Counted from the first letter of the stretch, positions 22,740-31,136 are shown. The stretch: DNA of 43,741 nucleotides from Erysipelotrichaceae bacterium (GCA_021770925.1 JAETPY010000010.1:1-43741); one strand, 5' to 3'. Translations and numbers: made by a program. Notes: generated by a model from the letters alone, not told the origin.

Positions 22740-23642
22740 ATGATGAATCATCCAACAATCGATTACAATTACAAAATTATTAAAAGTGGCGGATATACTG
22801 AATTGTATATCTATCATGACAGGACAATGTCACGAAAAGATGACAGTTTGAAAAAACTGTTAGATTCTTGGGCTGAAGAAACAAAAGATGTGGAAGTAGC
22901 AAACGAAGATGAAAAAAAGGAAGTGAAAATAGAAAATGAACAGATAAAAAATGATTTAGTATTAACAGATAAAGAAAAAGAATTAATAAAAAAAATAAGA
23001 AAAGAAAAAAAGAAAAATAAAAAAAATGTGAGGAGGTCAAAAATCAGATTAAGAAGATTGATTAACAGTAACCTTGGACAGTATCAGGAATTGGATAAAT
23101 TCTTGACATTAACATGCCCTAATTTAAAAGATAGAGATGAGGCGACTCGTTTATTTAAAATTTTTATTCAAAGAATGCGTCGGCGGTACGGTAAGGAATT
23201 TGCGTATATAGCAGTTATGGAAATTCAAGACGGTTCAAGACTTGAAGATAAGACTAAGGCAACGAATGATATACATTTTCATACGTTGCTTTTTAATTTG
23301 CCTTATATACCTAAAAAAACTTTGCAAGAAATATGGAGTAATGGAATCATTGATATTAGAAAAATACGTGATTATAAAGATCCTGCTGGTTATTTGGTAA
23401 ATTATCTAGTTGATGATGATATATTGAATCTACATAGAAAAAGAACATATTTTCCTAGTAAAAATTTAATTAGACCAATTGAATTTTTAAGTACTGATTT
23501 TAAAGATGTTTTAGAACTTTGTGATAAGTTAAAACGCGAAATAGTATTTACTGATACCTTTGAAGCTGAATATGTAGGCAAGGTAACATATGTTAAATTT
23601 AAAAATAGAGAAATAGAGAGATTAATTATAAATGAGAAGTAA
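22740..23642 (+). CDS. HUH-endonuclease rolling-circle Rep, candidate ICE relaxase
   Basis: 300 residues. The three motifs of HUH replication initiators are in order: FLTLTCPN at about 121, NDIHFHTLLF (HFH, the metal-binding HUH) at about 176, and AGYLVNYLVDD with the likely catalytic tyrosine(s) at about 218-222. A very lysine/glutamate-rich linker (about 55-100) separates these from an N-terminal module (YKIIKSGGYTELYIY) shared with the small protein at 23937. No MOB_T or MOB_P relaxase is visible elsewhere in the element. ATG 22740 is my choice; GTG 22719 would add seven residues, and neither has a good ribosome site. The Rep type resembles plasmid/PHA00330-like initiators used as relaxases in some streptococcal mobilizable elements. 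Confidence 0.8.
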   Translation: MMNHPTIDYNYKIIKSGGYTELYIYHDRTMSRKDDSLKKLLDSWAEETKDVEVANEDEKKEVKIENEQIKNDLVLTDKEKELIKKIRKEKKKNKKNVRRSKIRLRRLINSNLGQYQELDKFLTLTCPNLKDRDEATRLFKIFIQRMRRRYGKEFAYIAVMEIQDGSRLEDKTKATNDIHFHTLLFNLPYIPKKTLQEIWSNGIIDIRKIRDYKDPAGYLVNYLVDDDILNLHRKRTYFPSKNLIRPIEFLSTDFKDVLELCDKLKREIVFTDTFEAEYVGKVTYVKFKNREIERLIINEK

Positions 23643-23782
23643 ATTATTATATCGTTCTAGAAAAAGAGTAGAGAATTAATTAATCCAAATATTAACAAGT
23701 ATAGTAAAAAAAGATAAAATAGCTTTTTTTGTTTTTTATGATTTTTGTGATAGAATAATTTTAAAGCGATGAGGTTAAAGAA

Positions 23783-23947
23783 ATGATTTAGTGGGTTAAT
23801 GATACAGTTAATGTTGACATATTAAATGGTAGTCATTATATAGCAGATTTATTATACGGACTGATGAATGAAAATAATTTAAATCATAAGAAAAGATATT
23901 TTTCTAATAAAAAATTGATAAAGCGAGGTATTGAAAATGAGAAATGA
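23783..23947 (+). pseudogene. Remnant of a second Rep C-terminus
   Basis: An ATG with GAGG upstream is followed at the third codon by TAG; the frame then reads on for 50 codons: VNVDILNG, YIADLLYGLMNENNLNHKKRYF, SNKKLIKRG. This follows the order of the intact Rep: GIIDIRK, GYLVNYLVDDDILNLHRKRTYF, PSKNLIRP. It is therefore a shortened copy of the tyrosine-motif region, with YL retained but the HUH motif gone. It ends overlapping the next gene by 11 bases. Confidence 0.6.
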
Positions 23948-24146
23948 ATATTATAATGATGAAGAATCTAAAGAAGTAGAAGCAACTGTTGAAAATGTTG
24001 AAGAAGAACTGCTTGCTAGCGGTTCAAAATATAAGATTATTAGAAGTGGTGAGTATGTTGAAGTTTATGCTGCTACTGATTTAATGTCTGACGAGGAAAA
24101 AGACGAATTTTATAAAGTGATGAAGCAAATGCAAAATAATGAATAG
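23937..24146 (+). CDS. Small acidic protein sharing the Rep N-terminal module, 69 residues
   Basis: The segment KYKIIRSGEYVEVYAATDLMSD corresponds to YKIIKSGGYTELYIYHDRTMSR near the N-terminus of Rep (about residues 8-30). The rest is acidic (EESKEVEATVENVEEELL). ATG 23937 has GCGAGG ten bases upstream. It may regulate or partner with Rep, or come from the same duplication that left the Rep remnant beside it. Function unknown. Confidence 0.6.
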   Translation: MRNEYYNDEESKEVEATVENVEEELLASGSKYKIIRSGEYVEVYAATDLMSDEEKDEFYKVMKQMQNNE

Positions 24147-24243
24147 TATAAAATTCAATAGCAAAATTTAGATTTTGAAAATGTAAATTTATTATGTTAT
24201 TATTAATATATAAATATAAAATTATATGGGAGTCTATTTTGTT

Positions 24244-25242
24244 ATGAGTTTTACAAGTAAAATTAAGTCTTTACTTAAAGAAAATGAATTATCTTTTGAT
24301 AATGCAGTTTTTATAAAAAAAGAAAGCGAATCAAAAAATAACTTAAATTATTTAGAATCGCTTGTTGGTAATCCAAAAGTCAAGGACGAAAAGAAATTAA
24401 AGCAACAAATTAGTTATTTAAAATATGGTATTAAAGGTGAAAATAAGATAGAATTTGAGCTTTTGCACAGTTATATTCCTATGTTGGTTTTACATGACAT
24501 AAGATTAGAGTATAAAAATTCAGTGGCACAAATTGACTATTTAATTATAACTACAAAAAATACATACATTTTAGAAAGCAAGAATTATTATGGGAATATA
24601 GAAATAAATGCAGATGGTGATTTTATAAGATGGAATGGAAAAGAGCCAAAAGGTATGTATAATCCCGTATTTCAAAATAAAAGGCATATAGAAATTATTA
24701 AAAAAATTTATGAGTCAGTTAATATAATTTCAAATAATGTTCGTTATGATGCATCTTTTGATAGTTGGCATAAAAATATAGTAGTTTTTACAAATGATAA
24801 TTCTTGTATTTATGCTAAGCACGCACCAGATGAAATTAAAAGTAAAGTTATAAAAGTAGATAATCTTGTTGAATATATTAGACAAACAGATAAAAAAAGT
24901 AAGAAAATAACTTTTAATGAAACTGATATGCGAAAAATTGCTAACTTATATTTAGAGAATCATAAACCTATTAAGTATAATTATTCATATCTTTTAGATG
25001 ATATTAAGACAAAAACTACTAGTTTAAAACAAGAACTAATTGATTATCGAAAAAAAATTAGTAAACGTGATAATATAAAAGCATATTATATCTTTAACAA
25101 CAAACAATTAGACGAATTATTAGAATTATTACCTTGTTCTATTGAAGAATTAACTTCAATAGCTGGTTTTGGTTCAAAAAAATGTGAAAAATATGGAAAA
25201 GAAATTTTAGAAATTATAAAAAAACAAAAAAATAATCAATAA
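24244..25242 (+). CDS. NERD-HRDC nuclease-like protein
   Basis: 332 residues. Residues about 60-175 form a NERD (nuclease-related) domain: a conserved glycine-rich start YGIKGENKIEFELL, then QIDYLIITTKNTYILESKNYYGNI with the Asp and ExK of the PD-(D/E)xK fold. Residues about 265-330 form an HRDC-like helical domain (LIDYRKKISKRDNIKAYYIFNN, SIAGFGSKKCEKYGKEIL), which binds DNA. GGGAG precedes ATG 24244. The element carries it outside the transfer operon with its own terminator; defence against other DNA or ICE DNA processing are both possible. Confidence 0.75.
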   Translation: MSFTSKIKSLLKENELSFDNAVFIKKESESKNNLNYLESLVGNPKVKDEKKLKQQISYLKYGIKGENKIEFELLHSYIPMLVLHDIRLEYKNSVAQIDYLIITTKNTYILESKNYYGNIEINADGDFIRWNGKEPKGMYNPVFQNKRHIEIIKKIYESVNIISNNVRYDASFDSWHKNIVVFTNDNSCIYAKHAPDEIKSKVIKVDNLVEYIRQTDKKSKKITFNETDMRKIANLYLENHKPIKYNYSYLLDDIKTKTTSLKQELIDYRKKISKRDNIKAYYIFNNKQLDELLELLPCSIEELTSIAGFGSKKCEKYGKEILEIIKKQKNNQ

Positions 25243-25249
25243 ATATTTT

Positions 25250-25284
25250 GCAGTAAAATTTGCTGAATTTTACTGCTTTTTTTT
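25250..25284 (+). terminator. Terminator of the NERD gene
   Basis: GCAGTAAAATT (25250-25260) and AATTTTACTGC (25266-25276) make a perfect 11-pair stem followed by eight T. Confidence 0.9.
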
Positions 25285-25397
25285 GAAATGAAATTACAAA
25301 ATTAGTGTTAAATCCGAATATGTTTTTTCGTTTGAAAAATATTTTTTTATATTTTATAATGTATGATTGTAAAATACTGTATGGGAGGAGAGTTAAT

Positions 25398-25751
25398 ATG
25401 AATTTGATTAAATCAGTATTTAAAAGTTTTAAAGTTGATTATTTGGTGCGTCAGTATGTTATAGGATTGGCAATTTTTATCATTTTTTTAAAGACTAATT
25501 CATCTACTACTTTTGCAATGTTTCTATTATTGATTATTGATTTAATGGTTTTTCCATTTGTTAATTATCTATGGTGTGAAATATTAAATTTTATTACTGG
25601 AAGTCGTGAAATATTTTATAGTATTAATTTGTTATATTTGATATACAAAGTAGTGTCTAAAATTTTGTTATATATATTTGGATTTGCAATTTTCCCAATT
25701 GCTTTATTAGTTATTATGTTTAGAACAAACATGATAAAAGTTAAAAAATAA
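25398..25751 (+). CDS. Polytopic membrane protein, 117 residues
   Basis: Not recognised. Three or four hydrophobic segments (about 20-38, 40-62, 75-110). ATG 25398 has GGGAGGAG seven bases upstream; the longer frame from 25305 lacks this. A lone small membrane protein next to the integrase could be an entry-exclusion or cargo protein, but nothing proves it. Confidence 0.6.
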   Translation: MNLIKSVFKSFKVDYLVRQYVIGLAIFIIFLKTNSSTTFAMFLLLIIDLMVFPFVNYLWCEILNFITGSREIFYSINLLYLIYKVVSKILLYIFGFAIFPIALLVIMFRTNMIKVKK

Positions 25752-25842
25752 AAAATGTTTCAAAGTGTAATTCAAATGATGAAAATTGATTTTTGGATCA
25801 ATAATATTACCGAATTACACTTTTTTGTTTAGAAAGGTGGTA

Positions 25843-26019
25843 TTGTTTATAGAAGATTTAGAGAACTTGTTGAAACTTATAATTAAAATAGAAAATAAAT
25901 TGAATGATAGAGATTGTTTTGATGAAAAAGAAACTATGTTATTAAAAATGATTAATTGTGAATGTAATTATATAGTATTACTTAACGATTATACTAAGTT
26001 ACAGAAAAGTAAAAATTAA
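25843..26019 (+). CDS. Small helical protein before integrase, 58 residues
   Basis: TTG start with AAAGGTGG directly upstream; all helix (FIEDLENLLKLIIKIENK). Its stop is followed at once by the integrase ATG, so the two are co-translated. Short proteins paired with integrase are often excisionases or directionality factors, but this one lacks a clear winged-helix; acidic and lysine-rich residues alternate. Not recognised. Confidence 0.5.
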   Translation: MFIEDLENLLKLIIKIENKLNDRDCFDEKETMLLKMINCECNYIVLLNDYTKLQKSKN

Positions 26020-27117
26020 ATGCGTTTAAATGATTTATTCGAAAAATATTTAGATGATATAGATTTAACACATCAAGATACTACTATTGATTCAATTAAA
26101 TATAGATATAATTCACATATTAAAAATATTTTTGGCGAAATGGAATTAACTCAAATAACATATATTGAAATAAAAAAATTTCAAAAGATGTTGTTAGATG
26201 GTAAAGATAGAAATAGTGATAATAAAAAATATAGTGTTAGTTATATCAATCTGCTTGTCAAACTTTTAAAACGATTAATGAAGTATGCTATTTTAATGAA
26301 TTATGTTAATTTTAATACCGAGGAATGTAGAGGTTTAGAAGCAGTTAGAGATATAGTTGATAAAGATAATTTTATTTCTAAACAGATTACATGGAATTTG
26401 AATGAATATAATAATTTTATTTCTTATGTTGATGATGAAGTATATAGAAATTTATTTGATATTTTATATTTTTGCGGATTAAGAAAGGGTGAAGTACTAT
26501 CGCTTCGTTGGGATAATATAGATTTAATTGAAAGTACTATAACTATTGATAGCAGTGCTTCTAAAATAGTTGGCAGAGGGCAAGTTGTTAAAGCACCAAA
26601 AACAAAAAATTCTTATAGAACAATTTATATACATGAAACGTTGAAAAAAGAATTATTAAATTATTATATAAGTGAAAAAATAAAATATAATTATAATATA
26701 AAAAATCATTTTGTATTTGGTGGTATTAAAATGATTAGTTTTAGTACCTTAGATAGACGATTTAAAAGATATAAAGAAAAATCAAAGGCAAGTGATATGA
26801 ATTTACATGGTTTTAGACATAGTCATGCTACAATGTTGTTGGAATTAACTAATGATATTTATAATGTTTCGAAGAGATTGGGACATGATAATATGGAAAC
26901 AACAGAAATTTATTTACATAGTAATTCAAAAGCACAAAAAGATTTATCTGATAGAATAGAAGATGAAATACAAAGGAATATAACAACAAATTCTTTTAAA
27001 ACATTAAAAGATAATTTACAAAAGATGTTATTGCAAGAAATAACTAAAGGTGTGTATAATAGTGATGAAAATAATTCAATAATGGCTATATATGAGTATA
27101 TAAATAAAGTTATGTAA
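26020..27117 (+). CDS. Tyrosine recombinase, ICE integrase
   Basis: 365 residues. N-terminal SAM-like core-binding domain (about 1-100, DLFEKYLDDIDLTHQDTTID) and catalytic domain with the tyrosine-recombinase set: Arg in CGLRKGEVLSLRW (about 153), HGFRH (about 263-267), GHDNMETTEIYLH with histidine about 289 and tyrosine about 298. It recombines the 16-bp end of tRNA-His. It lies 410 bases from attR. The C-terminal tail beyond the tyrosine is about 67 residues, longer than usual. Confidence 0.92.
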   Translation: MRLNDLFEKYLDDIDLTHQDTTIDSIKYRYNSHIKNIFGEMELTQITYIEIKKFQKMLLDGKDRNSDNKKYSVSYINLLVKLLKRLMKYAILMNYVNFNTEECRGLEAVRDIVDKDNFISKQITWNLNEYNNFISYVDDEVYRNLFDILYFCGLRKGEVLSLRWDNIDLIESTITIDSSASKIVGRGQVVKAPKTKNSYRTIYIHETLKKELLNYYISEKIKYNYNIKNHFVFGGIKMISFSTLDRRFKRYKEKSKASDMNLHGFRHSHATMLLELTNDIYNVSKRLGHDNMETTEIYLHSNSKAQKDLSDRIEDEIQRNITTNSFKTLKDNLQKMLLQEITKGVYNSDENNSIMAIYEYINKVM

Positions 27118-27139
27118 TTGATGAAGTGAGGTGATTTTT

Positions 27140-27412
27140 TTGTCAAGAAAAGGAACTCCAACAAAGCCTTTGTACGCTAATAAAGATTCTAAATTAGCTA
27201 CCGTTAGAAAAAGTCGAGGGTTAAGTCAACAGAAATTATCTGACTTAAGCGGTGTTAGTATGTCAATGATCGGTCATATTGAACAAAAAATAAAGCCTGT
27301 TGAATCTTTATCTTTTGCTCGTTTTTGTAAATTGTTAAATGTACTATCTTGTAAACCTATTGATTTGGTGGAGGATGAAACTACCTTAAAAATAGTAGAA
27401 AAAAATTTTTAA
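27140..27412 (+). CDS. XRE-family helix-turn-helix regulator
   Basis: 90 residues. A Cro/CI-type domain: LATVRKSRGLSQQKLSDLSGVSMSMIGHIEQ, then FARFCKLLNV. TTG 27140 has GAGGTG six bases upstream; GTG 27131 overlaps that site. It is the last gene before attR and follows the integrase by 22 bases, so it probably governs integration/excision or the element's own promoters. Confidence 0.8.
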   Translation: MSRKGTPTKPLYANKDSKLATVRKSRGLSQQKLSDLSGVSMSMIGHIEQKIKPVESLSFARFCKLLNVLSCKPIDLVEDETTLKIVEKNF

Positions 27413-27526
27413 AAAGTATTGATTTTCTTCCAATATTGAGATATACTTAAGTTAAGTTAAATATCAATAAATAAACGTTATATTCAATTAATGTAACAAA
27501 TGAGGTGGTCTTTGTTGAAATTAATT

Positions 27527-27542
27527 CCCATCGTCCGCCCCA
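27527..27542 (+). repeat. attR of the ICE (displaced native tRNA-His end)
   Basis: CCCATCGTCCGCCCCA differs from the tRNA 3' end at 4081-4096 in one base. With T here the acceptor strand would pair perfectly with the tRNA's 5' strand, so this looks like the original chromosomal end. Confidence 0.85.
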
Positions 27543-28263
27543 TTTTTTTTACAACAATCTAGTCTATTAACCACTTTGAGGTTTTATATATTTTTATAAT
27601 TACACAACTTTATGGCACTATCATCTTTCATAAAAATATTTTGATAGTCATATGCTCAGTCGACGGTTAAAAGACAGTTTATATTGAATTAGATTATTCT
27701 ATTTGTTATAATAATAATCGAAATTAAAAATTATAACAAATCGATATAATCGGTTACAATTTTCGTAGTTGTTTTCTGCCAACTGACATACATAACAAAG
27801 TTTCTGTGTAGAGAAACTTTGTTTTTTATTATAACCTTAAAAAAATAGAAAAATCAGTGATAAAATAAATTTTCATCTATCATACCAGCTTTAAACTTCT
27901 TATTTTATTTCAACGATAAACAGTTTTTAAGGTAGTAGCTATTTTTTCATCTTAATTATATCTTACTTCGATGCTGTTTTTTTACAAAATCATATACCTT
28001 TTATTTCATTGATTATTTGTAATTTATCAAAAAATTGTTTTCAATAATACTTTTAGTATATTCAGCTATAAAATAATATTTTTTCTGATTCATCACCGTA
28101 AATAAATTTACCTTTATAAATAACAGAAATATATCTTTTTCATGTATAAAAATACTTATTATTATTTTAATATAACTAAACAGTTTTTTAAATCAAGTTT
28201 ATTTTTCAAAAAAATCAATACTCATATTTGTCGTACTTTAATCATTCCAACATCAATTTGCAT
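27543..28263. other. Long gene-free stretch right of the ICE
   Basis: No gene supported. It has the plus-strand terminator at 27795-27828 and many stop codons in all frames. Some minus-strand fragments look coding-like (for example a short frame ending near 28035), but none has a start, ribosome site and length together; decayed coding DNA is possible. Confidence 0.5.
27795..27828 (+). terminator. Plus-strand terminator right of attR
   Basis: ACAAAGTTTCT (27795-27805) and AGAAACTTTGT (27812-27822) form a perfect 11-pair stem followed by TTTTT. Before insertion it would have lain downstream of tRNA-His and may have been its native terminator. Confidence 0.85.
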
Positions 28264-28312
28264 AAAAATAAAAACAAAGTGATAGCATCCAAAAAGATTC
28301 TAACCACTTTGT
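28264..28312 (-). terminator. Terminator of the WYL regulator gene
   Basis: Read on the minus strand, ACAAAGTG and CACTTTGT (28305-28312, 28274-28281) pair and are followed by TTTTATTTTT. Confidence 0.65.
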
Positions 28313-28392
28313 CAACACCCTGAGATATCAGATTTTATCTAATACTCAATTTCATGTCAATATAGCTCAACGACTCCATTCTTAAGAATTTT

Positions 28393-29460
28393 TTAACTTC
28401 TATACATCATATTCATTTCACGAATTTCTTCTTTGATTTTATCCCTTAATTCTAACGGTTTAAAAACTTCAATATAGTTTGCTAATTGTAAAAACCATCT
28501 TACAAGACTCTCATCATAAACAACATTTTCAATTGAAATATCTACAAACTGATGAAATTGATTAACTACAAAAGCATTTTCTTTAAAACGATCACGTAAC
28601 ATTTCTAATACCTTATTACTATTAACCGCATAAACTCTAATTTGCAAATTAATCAAAACATTTTTTGCAATATTAAGAGGATCATTTGATTGCCAAATTT
28701 TATCCTTAAATGGTAAAATTCTTTTTTGAACATATTTTGGTGTTCGCACCACCCTTAATTCAGCTAAACGATCAATCCGATAATATTCTAATTCCAAATT
28801 TTCACCACTATTAATATGATATCCTACTACATAAAGTTGATTATCAATAATATCAACATTAGTAGGAAACATTAATACAGCTTTATTAGCTACAACTTCT
28901 TTCAATTCATTATCTTTTACAGCATAATCTAAACGTTTAAATGAAATACATCCTAAATTATTTATAGCACTAATTATTTTGTCCAAATAATTAAGTACAT
29001 TCATTTGAATGTTTTCATCATTTAAATTATCTAATAACCGATACTGATTTATTTTATACAACGATGTATCTGATAATACTTTTTCAACTAATCTAGAATT
29101 ACCTATTTTATCTAAACATAAACAATTTCGCAGTAATCTTGTTAATATAATTAACTCAATGTCGTTATAAAACGGCCTTTCAACAAACGCTCCCCTTTTT
29201 TGCTTTGTAGTATATTCAATTTTACCACTTTCATTAGCATTAAAAGGTGCTAATAATTTATCTTGATAATCACTAATAATATCATTAAATGATTTTATTG
29301 ATTCAATATCAGCTTTAATAGTATTACTTGAAATAGTAGTACCTAGTTCACTTATTTTTAAAATCAGCTCTTCTCTAGAAAGAGCATGGTTTTCATCCGT
29401 TAATCTTTTTAAAAGATATTCTGTTAACAAAATTCTTGTACCATTACTAATATCTCCCAT
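28393..29460 (-). CDS. WYL-domain transcriptional regulator
   Basis: 355 residues. N-terminal winged helix-turn-helix (about 1-60, LTEYLLKRLTDENHALSREELILKI) followed by a WYL-type sensor domain (about 150-260: INNLGCISFKRLDYAVKD, LYVVGYHINSGENLELEYYRIDRL) and a C-terminal extension. Such regulators respond to nucleotides or DNA-damage signals; the target here is unknown. GGAGG lies nine bases before the start. Single gene. Confidence 0.8.
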   Translation of the reverse strand: MGDISNGTRILLTEYLLKRLTDENHALSREELILKISELGTTISSNTIKADIESIKSFNDIISDYQDKLLAPFNANESGKIEYTTKQKRGAFVERPFYNDIELIILTRLLRNCLCLDKIGNSRLVEKVLSDTSLYKINQYRLLDNLNDENIQMNVLNYLDKIISAINNLGCISFKRLDYAVKDNELKEVVANKAVLMFPTNVDIIDNQLYVVGYHINSGENLELEYYRIDRLAELRVVRTPKYVQKRILPFKDKIWQSNDPLNIAKNVLINLQIRVYAVNSNKVLEMLRDRFKENAFVVNQFHQFVDISIENVVYDESLVRWFLQLANYIEVFKPLELRDKIKEEIREMNMMYRS

Positions 29461-29667
29461 ACATTTTCCTCCAGTACTTTAATTCTACTTTATCTCTTTA
29501 AATATGTAAAATCTCAACTGATTATATACATTAATTATTTGGTACATTTAAAAAAAATAATAAATAAATATTTAATATTTTGATTTTTTTATATAAAACA
29601 AAAATAAGAGTCAAAAATAAACTCCTATTTTTACACAAAACAAATCCTATTACAATAGCATTTTTGA

Positions 29668-30009
29668 CTAAAAAAGCGTTCCCTGCTTTCCCCAATTTTG
29701 ATATTCATCAAATGAAACATAGATATCTTTAATATCAATATTAGTTGTATCTTTAATCATTTTTGTTAATTCTTCAGTAAATTTCTTTTTAGATTCAAAA
29801 TCAATTGATCTATATAGTTTTACAGCTATCATCATACATGGAATGTCTTCACCTCTAAAATACATAATTTGATTATCCTCTAAATGAAGCATCAAATTTT
29901 CTTCTTTTTTACCTGGTAAAATTGTAATTAATTCACCAGTTTTTTTAGCAATATCATTTTCTTGCCTAAGTGTCAATTTATGATTTGTTGTAAATGAAAT
30001 AAATGGCAT
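29668..30009 (-). CDS. MIF/tautomerase-superfamily protein
   Basis: 113 residues. The start at 30009 gives MPFISFTTNHKL, with the proline right after the initiator Met that is the catalytic base in the tautomerase/MIF superfamily. The middle (DNQIMYFRG, PCMMIAVKLY) and end (TNIDIKDIYVSFDEYQNWGKQG) follow the MIF pattern. AAGGAGGG is nine bases before this ATG; an upstream frame to 30120 lacks such a site. It may act on phenylpyruvate-like keto acids; substrate unknown. Confidence 0.75.
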   Translation of the reverse strand: MPFISFTTNHKLTLRQENDIAKKTGELITILPGKKEENLMLHLEDNQIMYFRGEDIPCMMIAVKLYRSIDFESKKKFTEELTKMIKDTTNIDIKDIYVSFDEYQNWGKQGTLF

Positions 30010-30129
30010 TTTCATTCCCTCCTTATATAATTTCATCATACTTATTTTAACATGTTTTTTATTCATTGTTAATAAACAATTGAATATCAATAATTTTATC
30101 AAAAAAATTAAAGCGTTCACCTAAACAAT

Positions 30130-30158
30130 TTGCTTTATCTAAAAAAATATGGTAATAT
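30130..30158 (+). promoter_or_regulatory. Promoter of the cold-shock gene
   Basis: TTGCTT (30130-30135) and TAATAT (30153-30158) are 17 bases apart, giving a leader of about 145 bases. Confidence 0.55.
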
Positions 30159-30194
30159 AAAAGGGCAAAAGTAGCAATATAATTTTCAAAGTAT

Positions 30195-30249
30195 CACAAG
30201 TATTAGAAGATTGTATTCCTTTATGTACCAGCGCAATCCAATATTTGTG
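30195..30249 (+). promoter_or_regulatory. Structured cold-shock 5' leader
   Basis: CACAAGTATT (30195-30204) pairs with AATATTTGTG (30240-30249), ten pairs with one G-U, continued by GATTG/CAATC (30209-30213, 30234-30238). Long structured leaders that refold with temperature control cold-shock mRNAs in other bacteria. Confidence 0.5.
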
Positions 30250-30306
30250 ATTTAGAGTTACATAGAGTATTTCCTTTTTGCACATCTTTCAAGGAGGTAC
30301 CATTAA

Positions 30307-30510
30307 ATGAGTACAGGTAAAGTAAAATGGTTTAATCAAGAAAAAGGTTTTGGATTTATTACTAATGATGAAGATGGAAAAGATATCTTCGTACATTTTT
30401 CAGCTATCAACGCTGAAGGGTTCAAAACTTTAGAAGAAGGTCAAATCGTTGAATTCGACATTAATGAAACTGACCGTGGACCACAAGCTCAAAATGTTAC
30501 AGTTAAATAA
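30307..30510 (+). CDS. csp: Cold-shock protein (CspA family)
   Basis: 67 residues, the standard length. RNP1 (KGFGFIT) and RNP2 (DIFVHFS) RNA-binding motifs are intact, starting [15 protein letters not shown]. It binds single-stranded nucleic acid and melts RNA structure in the cold. Ribosome site AAGGAGG. A terminator follows at 30565. Confidence 0.97.
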   Translation: MSTGKVKWFNQEKGFGFITNDEDGKDIFVHFSAINAEGFKTLEEGQIVEFDINETDRGPQAQNVTVK

Positions 30511-30564
30511 TTTGAGCAAAATAAACCCATTCGGGTTATGTCATTAAATTGAAATGACATTATT

Positions 30565-30598
30565 AGAGGAGTAGCTAAAAAGTTAACTCCTCTTTTTA
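30565..30598 (+). terminator. Terminator of csp
   Basis: AGAGGAGT (30565-30572) and ACTCCTCT (30586-30593) followed by TTTT. Confidence 0.85.
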
Positions 30599-30747
30599 TT
30601 TTTATAATAATTAAATATTTGATATATCTTTAAAAATATAAATATATTTAAATATACTTAAAAATTGGTTAACAGCGTATTTTTGAACCCATAATCTTAT
30701 ATTAAACTAATTTCAAAAATATATTCTACTTTTATCTATTAAATTCA

Positions 30748-31035
30748 TTAGATAAATTTTAGGTAATCAATTATTTCATAATGAAGAAAATCTTTATTAC
30801 TGCCATCAAAAATATCAATTGTGCTGCATTTGCCAAATTTTTTAATATCTTTAAACATCCATCATTAAAATCATTTACAAATCTATAACTATTTTGTCAC
30901 TAGCTAAGATTTTTTCCCAATTTCTATATCATAACCAATAATAGTAGCACCAATAAAATTATAGTCAAAATACCCATTAAAAATAACTTTATTTTTAAAC
31001 AAACAACCGTCTTTTGATATTGTAATTTATTTTTA
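30748..31035 (-). pseudogene. Decayed unidentified gene
   Basis: On the minus strand the frame reads NKVIFNGYFDYNFIGATIIG YDIEIGKK, then after a shift ILASDKIVIDL and after another shift IKKFGKCSTIDIFDG and HYEIIDYLKFI with a stop at 30750-30748. The pieces look protein-like but need at least two shifts and no start is found. The family is not recognised. The rest of the csp-addB gap shows nothing. Confidence 0.4.
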
Positions 31036-31136
31036 AAATGAATATAAAAGTATATTCTTAAGTTTAAAATCTTCAATATTTATTAAAGCATAATCTCTTT
31101 AGATATGATAGAATGTTTGATATGGAGGTTTAATTA

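Noticed and set aside
22780-23040. Phe/Leu-rich minus-strand frame in the Rep gene
   Set aside because: Complement of the Lys/Glu-rich linker of Rep.
4081-27542. MOB_T relaxase (Tn916 Orf20-like) expected beside the FtsK-type coupling protein
   Set aside because: I looked through the frames in the element and found no Rep_trans-type protein; only the HUH Rep is present.
30748-31035. Intact minus-strand gene between csp and addB
   Set aside because: Protein-like stretches exist but need two or more frameshifts and have no start; kept only as a low-confidence pseudogene.
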